Shown here: positions 45,833-56,225 of the stretch, piece by piece
Layout: every line of letters starts with the position of its first letter
Position numbering within the stretch: position 1 is the first letter of the stretch
Source: Aspergillus flavus
Taxonomy: Eukaryota > Ascomycota > Eurotiomycetes > Eurotiales > Aspergillaceae
DNA length: 64,000 bases
NCBI RefSeq assembly: GCF_009017415.1
Contig: NC_092407.1
Span: 620,001-684,000, forward strand
Direction of reading: 5' to 3'
Notes under the pieces: generated by a model
The model's input: only the letters and a program-made list of their open reading frames with translations
Databases searched by the model: none
Told to the model about the DNA's origin: nothing
Position numbers and translations under genes: made by a program

Positions 45833-47190
45833 TGTCGGTTTGCTTTATGACCGCAGTATTCGCGCGTCGCGATCCCACAGTTGCAGTGAATGCAAACAGA
45901 GAGGAAATAATAACATAGAGTCTCCACTCATGCAGCTGCAATATCCGTCAAGGAAGGGGGGAACCTTAATATATAATTAATCATGGGAATTCAAATGGGC
46001 TGGGTTGTAGTAATTTGTTGTGGCATAATTCTGGTTTTATTATTTGAAGTGGAGTTTTGAGGCACTTTGAATTAACAAGCAGATCGATAAGTTTAGTTAG
46101 TTTTTGGGTGGTCCGGGCAACCCCAGAAGTATACTACCTTAAAAAGAATAGTTTCCACTTGTTCCACCAACAACTCTTGATGACGACTTAGGCGATTTAG
46201 GATCTAGAAAAGAAGAAACGAGGTTGACAAAAAAGAAAAATAGAAATAGACAGGTCATTCCCACGCACATCCCCCATATATTAATTTTTGCTTTTTCTTT
46301 TGGTGCCCCTGTCCATGTCATCTCGTGCCTTACGTCGGGAAAATTCCATTATAACCCAAAGGAGAAGTCATTAGGATTTTTTGGCTAAAAAACAAAAGAC
46401 GTACGTTACATACATACATCCAGTACAGGCTATGAGTTGGCAGCGAACAATCTGAATTGCTGAAGGCCAATGGAAGTGAGGAGCAGGGGGGATCCTCATC
46501 CTAACTGGCGGGCCACAACCCGCTGCAAGGCATCAAAATGGATGCCAGGGCTTCAGGTGTTTCGGGCAATTTGGTAAACACGAGTCGGACATTATCAGGA
46601 CCAAAACCTGTGCACGTATGTATTCATTATTGTCATCAATGCTTATTGATTTTCTATGTTTCACTTGGCAAGAGTGTTGCCTCTGTTCTTCTTCATTTTT
46701 TGTCTTTATCCACGTTATTTTCTATTTTCTATTTTTCTCACCTGTCTTATCGATTGACTTTCGATCAATTAAGGCCGTCAGCCTCAGTGCGTCCCGCCGT
46801 TTGTTGTCAGTCAGTCTCAGTTTGCGGGAGAACTTCAAATCAACCTTATCCGCATTTGGTTTAGCTGTAGTCAACCGGCGGTATCGTCGGGCCTTCAATA
46901 ATCCAGCATCCACCCACCACGTTGCTGCGGGAATCAGTGGGGGACGCGTTAAGTGGTTTGCTTCGCGTGACCACACCGGAACTTCCACCAGAGCTGAGAA
47001 AAGCTTTGATCTTCCGCAAAATGGAGCATTATCGGTCCAATACAGTACCCAACAATTCTTTGTCGCAAAAGATATGAGGATCTTTCGGTCACACTCAGCT
47101 ATCACGTCCTCCGTCGCTCAAATGCAGTCAGTGTTCGACTGCTGCTGCATTGTAAACAATCATACTCATTAATGATTTCATCCCACACAG
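45833..47190. other. Divergent upstream region with possible 5' UTR intron
   Basis: About 1.36 kb between the starts of the scaffold gene and the uncharacterised gene at 47191. A T/C-rich tract (46675-46745) is present. The ATG at 47191 directly follows CACACAG, a good splice acceptor, and GTATGT occurs near 46616, so an intron in the leader of that gene is likely. No separate gene was recognised; open frames here are short. Confidence 0.4.
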
Positions 47191-49290
47191 ATGCCACCCC
47201 GTCGACCGGTGTCGCCGCTTAATCTGGAAACATGCTCTCCGCCAACTTCCGATCTATGCAACGATGGTCTTCTCGGTTCCGACGATGAGCTGAACGATGA
47301 GGAACGTGCTGCGCAACGTCGGAGGATTGAGAAACTTGCTGAGTCATATCTCCAGGGCAAACCCCTCTTCATCCTCTCAGCTTCGCTACGGGGTCGCTTT
47401 GACGAAGGCTGGGTGAACCCTTGGAAGACTAATAGAAGACGAGCGATACCGCCTGGCCGCAGTACGATACGGCCGCCCAAAGAACCCGAGATTCCAGCGA
47501 GCCCCGTAATAAATGAAACCAACTCTCGAAGACGAAGAACATACCAGGAGCCTCAGGAAATCCGCGATTCGAGACCACCTACTGTCGCTCCAGAGTCAGA
47601 TATCCATGTTTCTGGTCGCAGTAGACATGCTTCTGTTCGCCTCGATCGGTCGGGTGATAAACGTAATAGGAGGTCGATTTCTCCGAACACGCCACGGAGG
47701 TCAATACCGTGGGCGAGACCAGTCGATTCGACCGCACAGCTGCAGTCTCTCAGCACTTCAAGGCACACCAACGAGACTTGGTTGAAGAAAGATCGGAAAC
47801 AAATTAGCTTCCAAAATGTTGACCCGCCCACATCCCCAACAACAACATTATCGTCCCGCTACTCAATTAAGAGTCGCGCCTCCAGGGACGCTAGAATGAA
47901 CAGCCAGTCTACATCATTTGAGCATAAAGATGGACCCTATTCAGAACGGAGCACATCAAGTTCCCCTGCACAGGATGGCCCTGATCCTGAACCTCTCGAT
48001 GTCAGCCGTGTCCCAAACAGCATCGCCTCTTCCCCTGCCAAGGAGCAGCGCCTTCCTGATCTTGGAAGAGAAAGGACCACATCCGGAGCAGTCAGTCAAG
48101 GCCCTTCATTCTGTGTCCTAGCTCCATCGTCGCACCTACCGCAGTTTGAGTACCGTCGGAAGAAGCCCCGTGTCTCCAACGAAGCAGGAGGCTCCAAACC
48201 TCCCACCGCCGGGGAACCGGATGCTGAAGAAGAGCCACGCGCAGCAGACTTCACAAAAGGTACCCAACTCCCGGAGCAAGACGCATTATCTCCGCAACAT
48301 ATGCATTCGGCTCATGCCAATAGACATGGCCTGTCCGAGGCCGACAAAGATCCTAGAGGCATTTTCATTTCTACCAGCACTACCAAAGCGATTGGCAATA
48401 TATCTGTTTCTCAGTCAGCGAAGTTTCGATCTATAAGTACTGTGAATAAGGGAAACACTAGTGAGAGGTTGCCGTCTGCTCAACAAGTGCGTGCAAACCC
48501 AACCATGACAGACATCACTTCTTTGCATTCGATTGCAGTACCAAGAAGCAACTCGGAGTATGACGACGACACCATCCCCGATCCTCAGTTTTCTACTCAG
48601 GCAGCTCTCCTTCACGCACAGAGGTCGTTCCAGAATGACCTCGATAGCCCGGAACATGATATACCATCTCCAGATAGACAGCATGCTTCTAAATCCTCCG
48701 ACCTTTCCTCACCTATAGCGAAGGATATTACTCCTTTCCATCGACTGTCCACACCCAATAGAGCTAGGGGAAGTAGCGGGGTCCAAGCACCTATGACTGC
48801 TGGTCAGTGGCAAAGCACCCAGTGCATGATTGATGCGGTTACGCCGTTCACCTTCAGTACAGAAAAGAAGCCAAACCGTCGGACTATGTCTCCAGTGAAG
48901 CACTTGACAGGTCGAAAAAAATTAAAAACTGCCAGCTTTAAGCTATCATCGCCCCCCTCGTCAGCCTCTAGTGAGGCACGTTACGAACAGGACAATAATT
49001 ACATACACTCAAGTCCTGTTCCCCGTCGGTCTCCTGGGCATGAGACACAGCATAGTGTTCTCCCAATGACTTTAACGGGCACAACACCACCCACTGCTCA
49101 GGAAGGCCAGCGGGGCTTTCCAGGTGCCGACAGCTTTAATCTTGCCGAGGCGATCGCTGATGCAGGCAGCTGGCTGCAGCAAAGCTTCGACCTTAATAGG
49201 GATCTCAGACTATGTGAAACTTCTAAGTCAGCCGCAACTTCTTCGGCTGGCACACGCCGATCTGCAATAGGCGTGGATGGTAAAAAGTGA
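47191..49290 (+). CDS. Uncharacterised Ser/Pro-rich, disordered nuclear-type protein
   Basis: Single 699-codon frame with no family I can name. The only region with the look of conserved fold is near the N-terminus: DEERAAQRRRIEKLAESYLQ followed by GKPLFILSASLRGRFDEGWVNPW at about residues 55-78. The rest is dominated by S, P, T, R and Q, with many S/T-P sites (ISPNTPRRSIPW, TMSPVKHLTG), and clusters of basic residues (EYRRKKPRVSNE, GRKKLKT) that would serve as nuclear signals. A final short helix-like motif, FNLAEAIADAGSWLQQSFDL, lies near the C-terminus. Composition suggests a chromatin- or cell-cycle-associated phosphoprotein (inferred). The start codon abuts a splice-acceptor sequence, so the leader is probably spliced. 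Convergent with the mutase-family gene. Confidence 0.7.
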   Translation: MPPRRPVSPLNLETCSPPTSDLCNDGLLGSDDELNDEERAAQRRRIEKLAESYLQGKPLFILSASLRGRFDEGWVNPWKTNRRRAIPPGRSTIRPPKEPEIPASPVINETNSRRRRTYQEPQEIRDSRPPTVAPESDIHVSGRSRHASVRLDRSGDKRNRRSISPNTPRRSIPWARPVDSTAQLQSLSTSRHTNETWLKKDRKQISFQNVDPPTSPTTTLSSRYSIKSRASRDARMNSQSTSFEHKDGPYSERSTSSSPAQDGPDPEPLDVSRVPNSIASSPAKEQRLPDLGRERTTSGAVSQGPSFCVLAPSSHLPQFEYRRKKPRVSNEAGGSKPPTAGEPDAEEEPRAADFTKGTQLPEQDALSPQHMHSAHANRHGLSEADKDPRGIFISTSTTKAIGNISVSQSAKFRSISTVNKGNTSERLPSAQQVRANPTMTDITSLHSIAVPRSNSEYDDDTIPDPQFSTQAALLHAQRSFQNDLDSPEHDIPSPDRQHASKSSDLSSPIAKDITPFHRLSTPNRARGSSGVQAPMTAGQWQSTQCMIDAVTPFTFSTEKKPNRRTMSPVKHLTGRKKLKTASFKLSSPPSSASSEARYEQDNNYIHSSPVPRRSPGHETQHSVLPMTLTGTTPPTAQEGQRGFPGADSFNLAEAIADAGSWLQQSFDLNRDLRLCETSKSAATSSAGTRRSAIGVDGKK

Positions 49291-49631
49291 CATGTCTGCA
49301 CATCAAGGCAAGCTGCGCAAGTGTTCATGGAGAACATGGCGGGGCTGGTCCTTCCTCGAGGCGGCAGTCCTCTGTATCTCTGTTTGGCCTTATTCTCTTT
49401 GGTCAAGGTAACTCACCTGTGATGCATTTACGATTTTGATATTTTGTGAATAGAGATATATACCCTCACTAGCCACCAATTCTTTCTTAAAGATTGTATA
49501 ATATTATGTTCTACAGATATACAGCCTTATTGCTCTAGTAGACTGTGTTCAGGATACCTATATGTATAGTGACAAGGATTTAATAATGAATCTTATGATA
49601 CCTGCATACTAAAGATAGTCTCGAAACCATA
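49291..49631. other. Intergenic, convergent 3' ends
   Basis: AT-rich 340 bases between two stop codons; presumably two 3' UTRs. Nothing else seen. Confidence 0.6.
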
Positions 49632-50602
49632 TTAGGATAATCCAACCCTCTCTCCACGAACTAACAAGGCAATCGTCGAACCCTCACGGACTCTAAACTC
49701 TTCATACCCACAAGCCCTAAGGATCGCCGAAATCGCATATGAGTGGACAGTCATAGAAATAAACGAACTAGAATCTTGCGCAAAAATTTCCTCGAGAACC
49801 TTCTGCTTCCTCGCAACATGTTCCTCAACAGACTCCCACCGGTCTGATTTCCACAGAAGATCTTCTTCCGAGAACCCAGGCTCAATTAAGTAAGAAGGAT
49901 AATGGCCTTCAATCCATGTTCGTGTACTTCTCTTGTCGCACGTATGATCCGTCAATCGCTCCCTCAACAGCTCTTTTACTACAGGCTGAAACTGCTCTCT
50001 GAATTGCCCCATAGGTTTGGAGAACACGAGCCGCGTAGTCTCAAGGCATCGCGCCAGGGGACTCGTGTATAGCGACTCTGGTAATGGCACGTTCTCCGTG
50101 GCCACGGCATCTGTCCAGAATTGGCTCAGTGTTTCCGCTTGTTGAATGCCGGCTTCTGTTAGCTTTGCATCTACCCAAGAGACGGTACCGTCTCCGTCGA
50201 GGTGGGACCAGTAGCTCTGGTTTTATCAGTTACGTCGTAGACTGGATGAAACGAGGGAGTGCCATAACTTACATTCCATGCTTCTTTGCCGACTTTTGCT
50301 TCGAAGACATTGTGTACACCGAGGCCGTGTCTGGTTAGGTAAAGGACCTTGTAGGTCACTCTGTCTGGGTTTTCTGTGTTTAGTTCCCTGATGTAGGCTG
50401 CGAATCGCTCCCACGGCTTCTTAGGTTCTGCGTCTGGCTGGGTATTAGTTGTTTCGCTGTAGGGTTGGTCGATGAGGCCGAGGCTTGGTTGGGTGGTTAC
50501 TTTTGAGTTTGGGCTTTGTCTGGCGATTTCGTGGTAGTTTACGAAGAACTCGGGCATGAGTTTGAACTTGTAATGAGATGGCGTGGCTTTGGGGTGCTCC
50601 AT
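49632..50602 (-). CDS. Histidine phosphatase / phosphoglycerate mutase family protein (Pmu1-like)
   Basis: Member of the histidine phosphatase superfamily, close in layout to yeast Pmu1. Exons 50602-50273 and 50216-49632 give 304 residues. The catalytic signature is YLTRHGLGVHNV at about residue 90 (RHG with the phosphorylated His). The exon 2 start SYWSHLDGDG and VDAKLTEAGIQQAETLSQFW follow as usual, then LYTSPLARCLETT supplying the second Arg. The second catalytic His lies in SMTVHSYAISAILRACGY. No signal peptide is present, so the enzyme is probably cytosolic. The substrate is unknown: true glycolytic mutases are different, and many of these proteins are general phosphatases. The start at 50602 is chosen over an in-frame upstream GTG. 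Confidence 0.85.
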
Positions 50603-50941
50603 TCTTATTATTCTCACGCCGGGGTGCTAGTAATGGGAATTTGACAAGTTAGGTACAGCACTTTAAATACTCAAACTTAGAAGGTGTACAACTGAAGTGT
50701 CTTGACTAGGGCAGGACAAAACACCCTGGGGTGTAGTGGACTTTGCCGTTTCGGGTATGGTGTCAGATGCACTGCATTGAAGATGTCGTGTCCATGTGTA
50801 CATGATCAAATACATGGATGCTCCGCAAATACCCTTCTCAATTCTTAATCTTTAGCACTAAGCGAATCTTGGTCAGGAGACTTCAAAGACAACATTCTTA
50901 CATAAAGCAGTAGCACGGTACATTTGTCTATTTGTTATGCA

Positions 50942-52149
50942 TCAACGCACATGGATAGTAGCTTGCATCCCTTGTTGTCGCATATACCCAACTATCTGAC
51001 CACACTGTTGATCTGCAACATTGCCAACCACGGTCATGGAGCTACAGCCCGGACCTAACGCTCCATAGCCCAGCGATGATGCTCGTACCTGAACATATCC
51101 TGACTCTTCATGAGTCGGTCTCATGTATGACATTGAGATTTGGGGTACATCGTTGCTGTTGCATGGATAGGGGCACCGTTCAGTATAGTCGTTGCCACAT
51201 ATGACTCGGTGTTCGCTGGTGGGCTGCCCAAACGGTGGCTGATATACATCGAGCATCACAGCATTTTCTTGTGGAACGATAGTGTAATTCAATGTGGGCG
51301 TTCCTATGATGACTTGCTGACCGCACACAGTCCCTGTCCGAGGGATTTCAGGACGACATTGTACAGGATTTTGCTGCCAGCCAATCGACAATGCACTGAA
51401 GCAGGTCAGCCAGAAATAATGGAGGAGAAAATTATGAGAAAAGCATTACCAGTCTTTGAATTCCAGTATTGGTCGTCCTGCTAGCCCCTCCTGGGTGTAA
51501 CTTGATAGATGGCCAGAATGAGCAACTACTTCTGGCAGCTTCATGTCCTGTGGAAGTATCAGTAAGACGACGTCTGGCAGCTTCGCAATGAATGTGACCT
51601 ACATCCGTCGGTTCCCGGCTTTGATTGGCAGCAAATGGATAGAGGGTTTTCTCCCAGTGTTCTAAGCATTCTTTTGGTTCGTTATTTGTGTCAGCACTCA
51701 CTTTGCGTATCTCTTTTGAGAAGACACGCACGATCAGGATTCCTTGTTTTGACTGAGAATGAAACCTCGTCCCATCTAACAAATAGTAAGTCTATGTCCT
51801 TATAGAACGGAATACTGAAGTGCGATAGCACTCACTCAGGTCCATATATTGCAACAGCTTCCCTTAACTGTGTCTCTTCATCTGGTGCCCAAGGCCCTTG
51901 CGACCAGCGCCGGTCGATCTTGAACCACCTCTTGCGACAATCTCTATTTGTCCTCCCTGGCAATGACTGTGCAACCAGCTTCCATGCGATGGTATCTTTC
52001 CTTGCTCTCTTGTTGTCTGATGGAAGAGACTGGTCTTCCCCACGGATTGTGCAGGCGTGGACGGTCTTGATGAGGATCCCATCTTCCTGAGCAGTCCACC
52101 TTATAGGTGAACGTCTGCTAGGAGGTGAGCTCTTGCGTTTTCTTGCCAT
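50942..52149 (-). CDS. Myb/SANT-repeat DNA-binding protein
   Basis: Putative transcription regulator with Myb-type repeats in a small multi-exon gene. Five exons fit exactly: 52149-51836, 51775-51702, 51670-51603, 51547-51450 and 51395-50942, giving 335 residues. Repeat 1 begins RWTAQEDGILIKTVHAC, has an insertion, and ends TIAWKLVAQSLPGRTNRDCRKRW. Repeat 2 begins WSQGPWAPDEETQLREAVAIYG, then PEWDEVSFSVKTRN and CLEHWEKTL across two introns. A third, degenerate repeat (MKLPEVVAHSGHLSSYTQEG followed by LAGRPILEFKDC) appears only when the 55-base intron at 51548-51602 is removed. The last exon is Cys- and Pro-containing without a known domain (PPFGQPTSEHRVICGNDYTE). Read unspliced, the locus looks like three unrelated frames. 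The DNA target is unknown. Confidence 0.72.
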
Positions 52150-54078
52150 TGCTGGATTAGGCCTTCCTATCAATTCGCCTTTGTAGAATTGAGATTAACG
52201 AAACTGAGGATGGCTCTGATGGAAGACCAGAGTCGGTATCAAGCTTTATACATGTACAATCCAGAGATACTAGAAAAAAGGGGCACAGCGCCATAAGCGT
52301 ACGAGCCAAGTAAGTGTGCCAACCTCATGAGATAATACGTCAACGCCACCACGCTATCATCTGACACTGTATACACTCTCAGACTGCATGATCAAAATTC
52401 TAGAACTGATAGAAGAACCTATGGTAAGCCACCGCGCACATGGAGCTTCAGGCAGAGTGCGTGTTGTATTGGTCAATTTGAAATGGCTCACGCAGGTACA
52501 TATGCTATGGAACCGTCCAGAAGCCACTTTGCAATGAGACAGGGGAGTCAGCTCCTTCGCCATGCCCCGTGATCATACATATGTACTTATTGGTCGGTGT
52601 TTCCAAACACCACCCTCCCGCTACCATTTACCGTTTACCAGACTTAGTCACCTTGCATATCACGTATTCCAGAGAAACTCCGCCCCATCCTCTTCCAGGC
52701 GCCGAAAAGACGGCTGAACGTCTAATGTTAGAACCCGAGAGTGTTTAAAACATAATCAATGGTAGCATATCATCTGCTCAAAGTTCTTTGTGTTTTGGAG
52801 TCTGCACCATGAGGCTAGCCCAGCCATGTTCCTAGGTAGACTCACTCTTGCTCGTATTCATGAGACATCGCCTTCCACGGTTCTACGTGGATGTCTCGCA
52901 TAGCCATGAACTGAGAACCAAAGTTTGTTATTTCCAGAACTCACAAGGAGGTTTGTTTTCGTTCTTGGAAGACACTAATCTCGGATACATGCATAGCTTA
53001 TGTATCATCGCTACGTGATACTATACACTCCTTCCTAAATAGGCACATCCTGTTCAACTTCACCAGTTTGATGCCCAAGCTACCCAATTACAGACGACAT
53101 ACAGTTCCAGAGCCTCGTCAATTATGGCTGATGAGATATGTAGATTATCTCTTTACCTCAGTGAATCAAAAGCTAACAATTTGAACAAGTATCCCTGCTC
53201 CATGGCCCCTTCGGGTCCTTGGCCAGACTGTCATGACGATCAGTGGATATGGGATCGGTATCCACCACACACAGTAGCTATACAGAAACATCATATCCAG
53301 ACATAATTTTTCAAAATCTTGCAATAAAATTAGCAACGCAGTCTAGCCACTCTCACCCCGAGATCAAATCCCGAGACCACCACAGTCAGATTACATTATG
53401 TGTCTTACGTTGCCACCAGTGTGCATGAACGCCCCTTTTGCCGACAAGGTATGGACATGAGAAGTAAAGTAAGTGCTATATAGCCCTGAATTTGTGAGTT
53501 CGGGAAATCATTCAGCGATTTGGGGGATCTCTCCTAACCTGAACAAAATGCCTAGGAAACGATATGACCTTGAACTGGCTATGGCAGACATCAGTCCCAC
53601 GTTGTAGAACAAGATTGAAAGCAGCTAATCTTATAATAGAATACCTATTACTTAATTTAACAACCCCAGAACATTCATTTTGATATGTTGAAGTCCGAAG
53701 GAGTAAGTATGAATATACTGACCAATCAGATGTCGCACTTGCTCTATACTGTTAAAGAAGGCGGTCTATTGAGCATAGGTTCTGCCGGATGATATCTCCA
53801 TTGCCTGAGGCTAAGCAGTGCGCCGGGAACACTTACGGTCTCCCGTAGGAGCTATACCCCACTCGACAGTTCCATGGGCTAGACTGATTGATACAATCGA
53901 TAAGTCATTCAGAGGTACCTCCAACTTCACTGGGTATCTTATTTATTGTCGCACCACCTTGACTCCCGTGTTGTGCTTCCACACCAGATACTCACATTTT
54001 CTACATCTAAGAACTTGTCCTCCAGCTTACCTACCATCATCTTGTCCTGCTCAAATCTGTTGTGCGGGGTATACAGCC
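52150..54078. other. Gene-free region, Myb gene / candA-N divergent spacer
   Basis: About 1.9 kb between two head-to-head starts. Open frames are all about 60-90 codons and unconvincing; the frame leading into candA-N from 53818 has no ATG of its own ahead of it and is probably leader. No RNA gene, repeat array or transposon ends seen. Confidence 0.5.
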
Positions 54079-55051
54079 ATGGCGGACCGACAGGCAGTCC
54101 AACAAAACCTCAATGGACTGCTCTCGAAACTGGATGATCCAGATCCTGACATGAGGTACATGTCGCTGAACGATCTCCTGGGAATTCTCAACAGCCCGAC
54201 CTCTGCATATCTGGCTCACGATCAGTTTTCCTCGTCACGGCTTGCCGACGGCTTGCTCAATGCCTTAGATGATCAACACGGCGATGTTCAAAATCAAGCA
54301 CTGAAATGGTTAGTTCACGGTGCACTCCTTGCTCTTCGTACCTAGGCCGAATATCTGATTGACTCTAAACACCAGTCTCGGTCCACTTGTGAATCGACTG
54401 CCTTCTGAAAGCCTCACTACCATCCTCGAAAAGCTCTCGAACCTGACAGCATCCCAAACTATCGATACCTCAGTTCCTAATACCGCTCTACGCGTCATTG
54501 TCACGGCCCTTCCCCGTTCTCAAGCTGGGCAACCACCTACCCCAGATGTTTCCATAGCTTACTCATCTGTCTCCAAAATTCTCATCCCTCGCTTGACCGG
54601 TCCCACACCATCTCAATCTGGCAGAAGAGGCTCCGTCATCAAGGGCATGCTGGAGAAAGATCCTTCTAAGGGATTTAGCAGCGATGCGATTGATGTTCTG
54701 ATTCAAGTCGTCACCTGCTTCGGACCACTTCTCAAGGAGGCCGAGTTAACGGCTCTCCAAAAGTCAGTGATGTCTATTATTGACAACGACACAGCTGGTA
54801 CTGTAGTCACGAAAAGAGCGCTGGCCGCTATCTCCGCCTTGGTACCTCATTTCTCAGAAGCTCAATTCGCCTCGTTCGTCGACGAACTCGTTAAGAAGTT
54901 CAATAATCCACGGATTAGCGTCGTGCACCGAAGGCACCTTATTGCCACAGTCGGTAGTGTCGCAAGGAGCAGCCCAACCAAGTTCGGCCCTCATCTTCCC
55001 ACACTCGCTCCTTTTGTTTTTGCTACCCTTGGTGAAGTTATCGCGACTTAG
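54079..55051 (+). CDS. candA-N: CandA-N, N-terminal part of CAND1
   Basis: Stand-alone N-terminal HEAT-repeat segment of the cullin exchange factor CAND1. Exons 54079-54308 and 54376-55051 give 301 residues. The start MADRQAVQQNLNGLLSKLDD and MRYMSLNDLLGIL align with human CAND1 ([22 protein letters not shown]). The strongest landmark is GDVQNQALKCLGPLVNRLP across the intron, equal to human GEVQNLAVKCLGPLVSKV. Further on, VTKRALAAISALVPHFSEAQ matches the human VRKRTIIALGHLV region. The protein ends with GPHLPTLAPFVFATLGEV, corresponding to human residues just before DDELREYCFQAF, exactly where candA-C (21715-24932) begins. In a normal CAND1 this half contacts the Cul1-Rbx1 end of the ligase, so both products are probably needed together. 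Confidence 0.93.
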
Positions 55052-56225
55052 AATACTAGAAACAAAAAGATTAATGAAACTAGCTGAATGATTTCTTCGG
55101 ATATCCTCCGTCGCACCTCCATCTAATATACCCAGTATCTTATACCCTCAGTTTAGCAATGCCTAGCTTCTCCGACGGAAACAGCGCATTCCGGATAAGA
55201 CTCAGATCACGGTATATGAACAGGTAAAATCAATAACAACTTTCTACTATCATGAGCTAGCCGTACCAATACAAGAGACATTAGGGCAATCAAACCGTGA
55301 AGATTTGAATATTTCCTAGATACATATAAGGCAATTGAGCCATGATATATGAGACTAAGGGTAATAGATTCCTGTTATGAGCTAAACAAGTACGAACCAT
55401 TGCATAATATTAGAATGTGTTGTTCAAGTTTGGAAGTTGGATTCTCATTTATATATATCGGGGTTGACTTTGTGCTGGACCTATATCCAACGTTACGCAA
55501 GAAAAAGGATGGAGCGTTCTGGCTATAATCTATATCCTCGGAGAGCTGTATATTGGATAATAACCGATCTGGATCTGTAAGTCAATAATATCTTCAAACC
55601 TTTGGTACGGTATAGGTACTAACTCGGGAAAGTAATCTAGTGACTTATGATAGCATTCATACGACATACATAACAAGAACCTGTAGCGTGCTAATGAAAT
55701 ACTGCAGATATACCACAGGTTCCGGCAAGGGAAAAAGATGTATTAGTTTTAGATATTACTAACCCGAAAATGAGGCATGATCGAGTATTCTTGCCTTATC
55801 CAAGGACAGTATTACTCCAGATCAAATTCTACGTGGACTTCTTTCGTTGTCTCGTTGTACGCAGGGAGCGTGGGTCTTAGCAAAGGCTGGTAAGTTTCAT
55901 AGGTATCAATGGAATACCTCTAAAATTGCACCTTCTACTCGAAGATCTGGAGAGACTGAGAGGAGCTTCCTAGTCTTCCGAATAGTATCCAACCCGGCGG
56001 CTCTTCGCTCCTGCCATTATACCAGGATCATAGTGCGCCTTCCTTGGGGAGTAATGCTCGCAATGGCTGAGCACCCATAGAACTGTCTTCCATGATGATT
56101 TCCTTTCTCCAACTTCTCACTACACTCTCTTATCCCAAGCATTACACCATATACAGACCCATCTCGTCTTATCGTCTATATTATCAGATACATCTCACTT
56201 ATTCTCACCTGGTACCACCTCAAAG
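55052..56225. other. Gene-free region upstream of chitin deacetylase
   Basis: About 1.2 kb, AT-rich, holding the candA-N 3' UTR and the deacetylase promoter. The leader before 56226 is C/T-rich (from about 56100). Short open frames lack good starts and known motifs. Confidence 0.5.

Noticed and set aside
51432..51782. A separate small protein ending at 51432
   Set aside because: Removing a 55-base GT-AG intron changes the frame to one that completes a Myb repeat and joins the last exon, so the longer gene is preferred.
53818..54078. N-terminal extension of CandA-N
   Set aside because: The frame is open but has no ATG, and human CAND1 aligns from just after the ATG at 54079, so it is probably leader.
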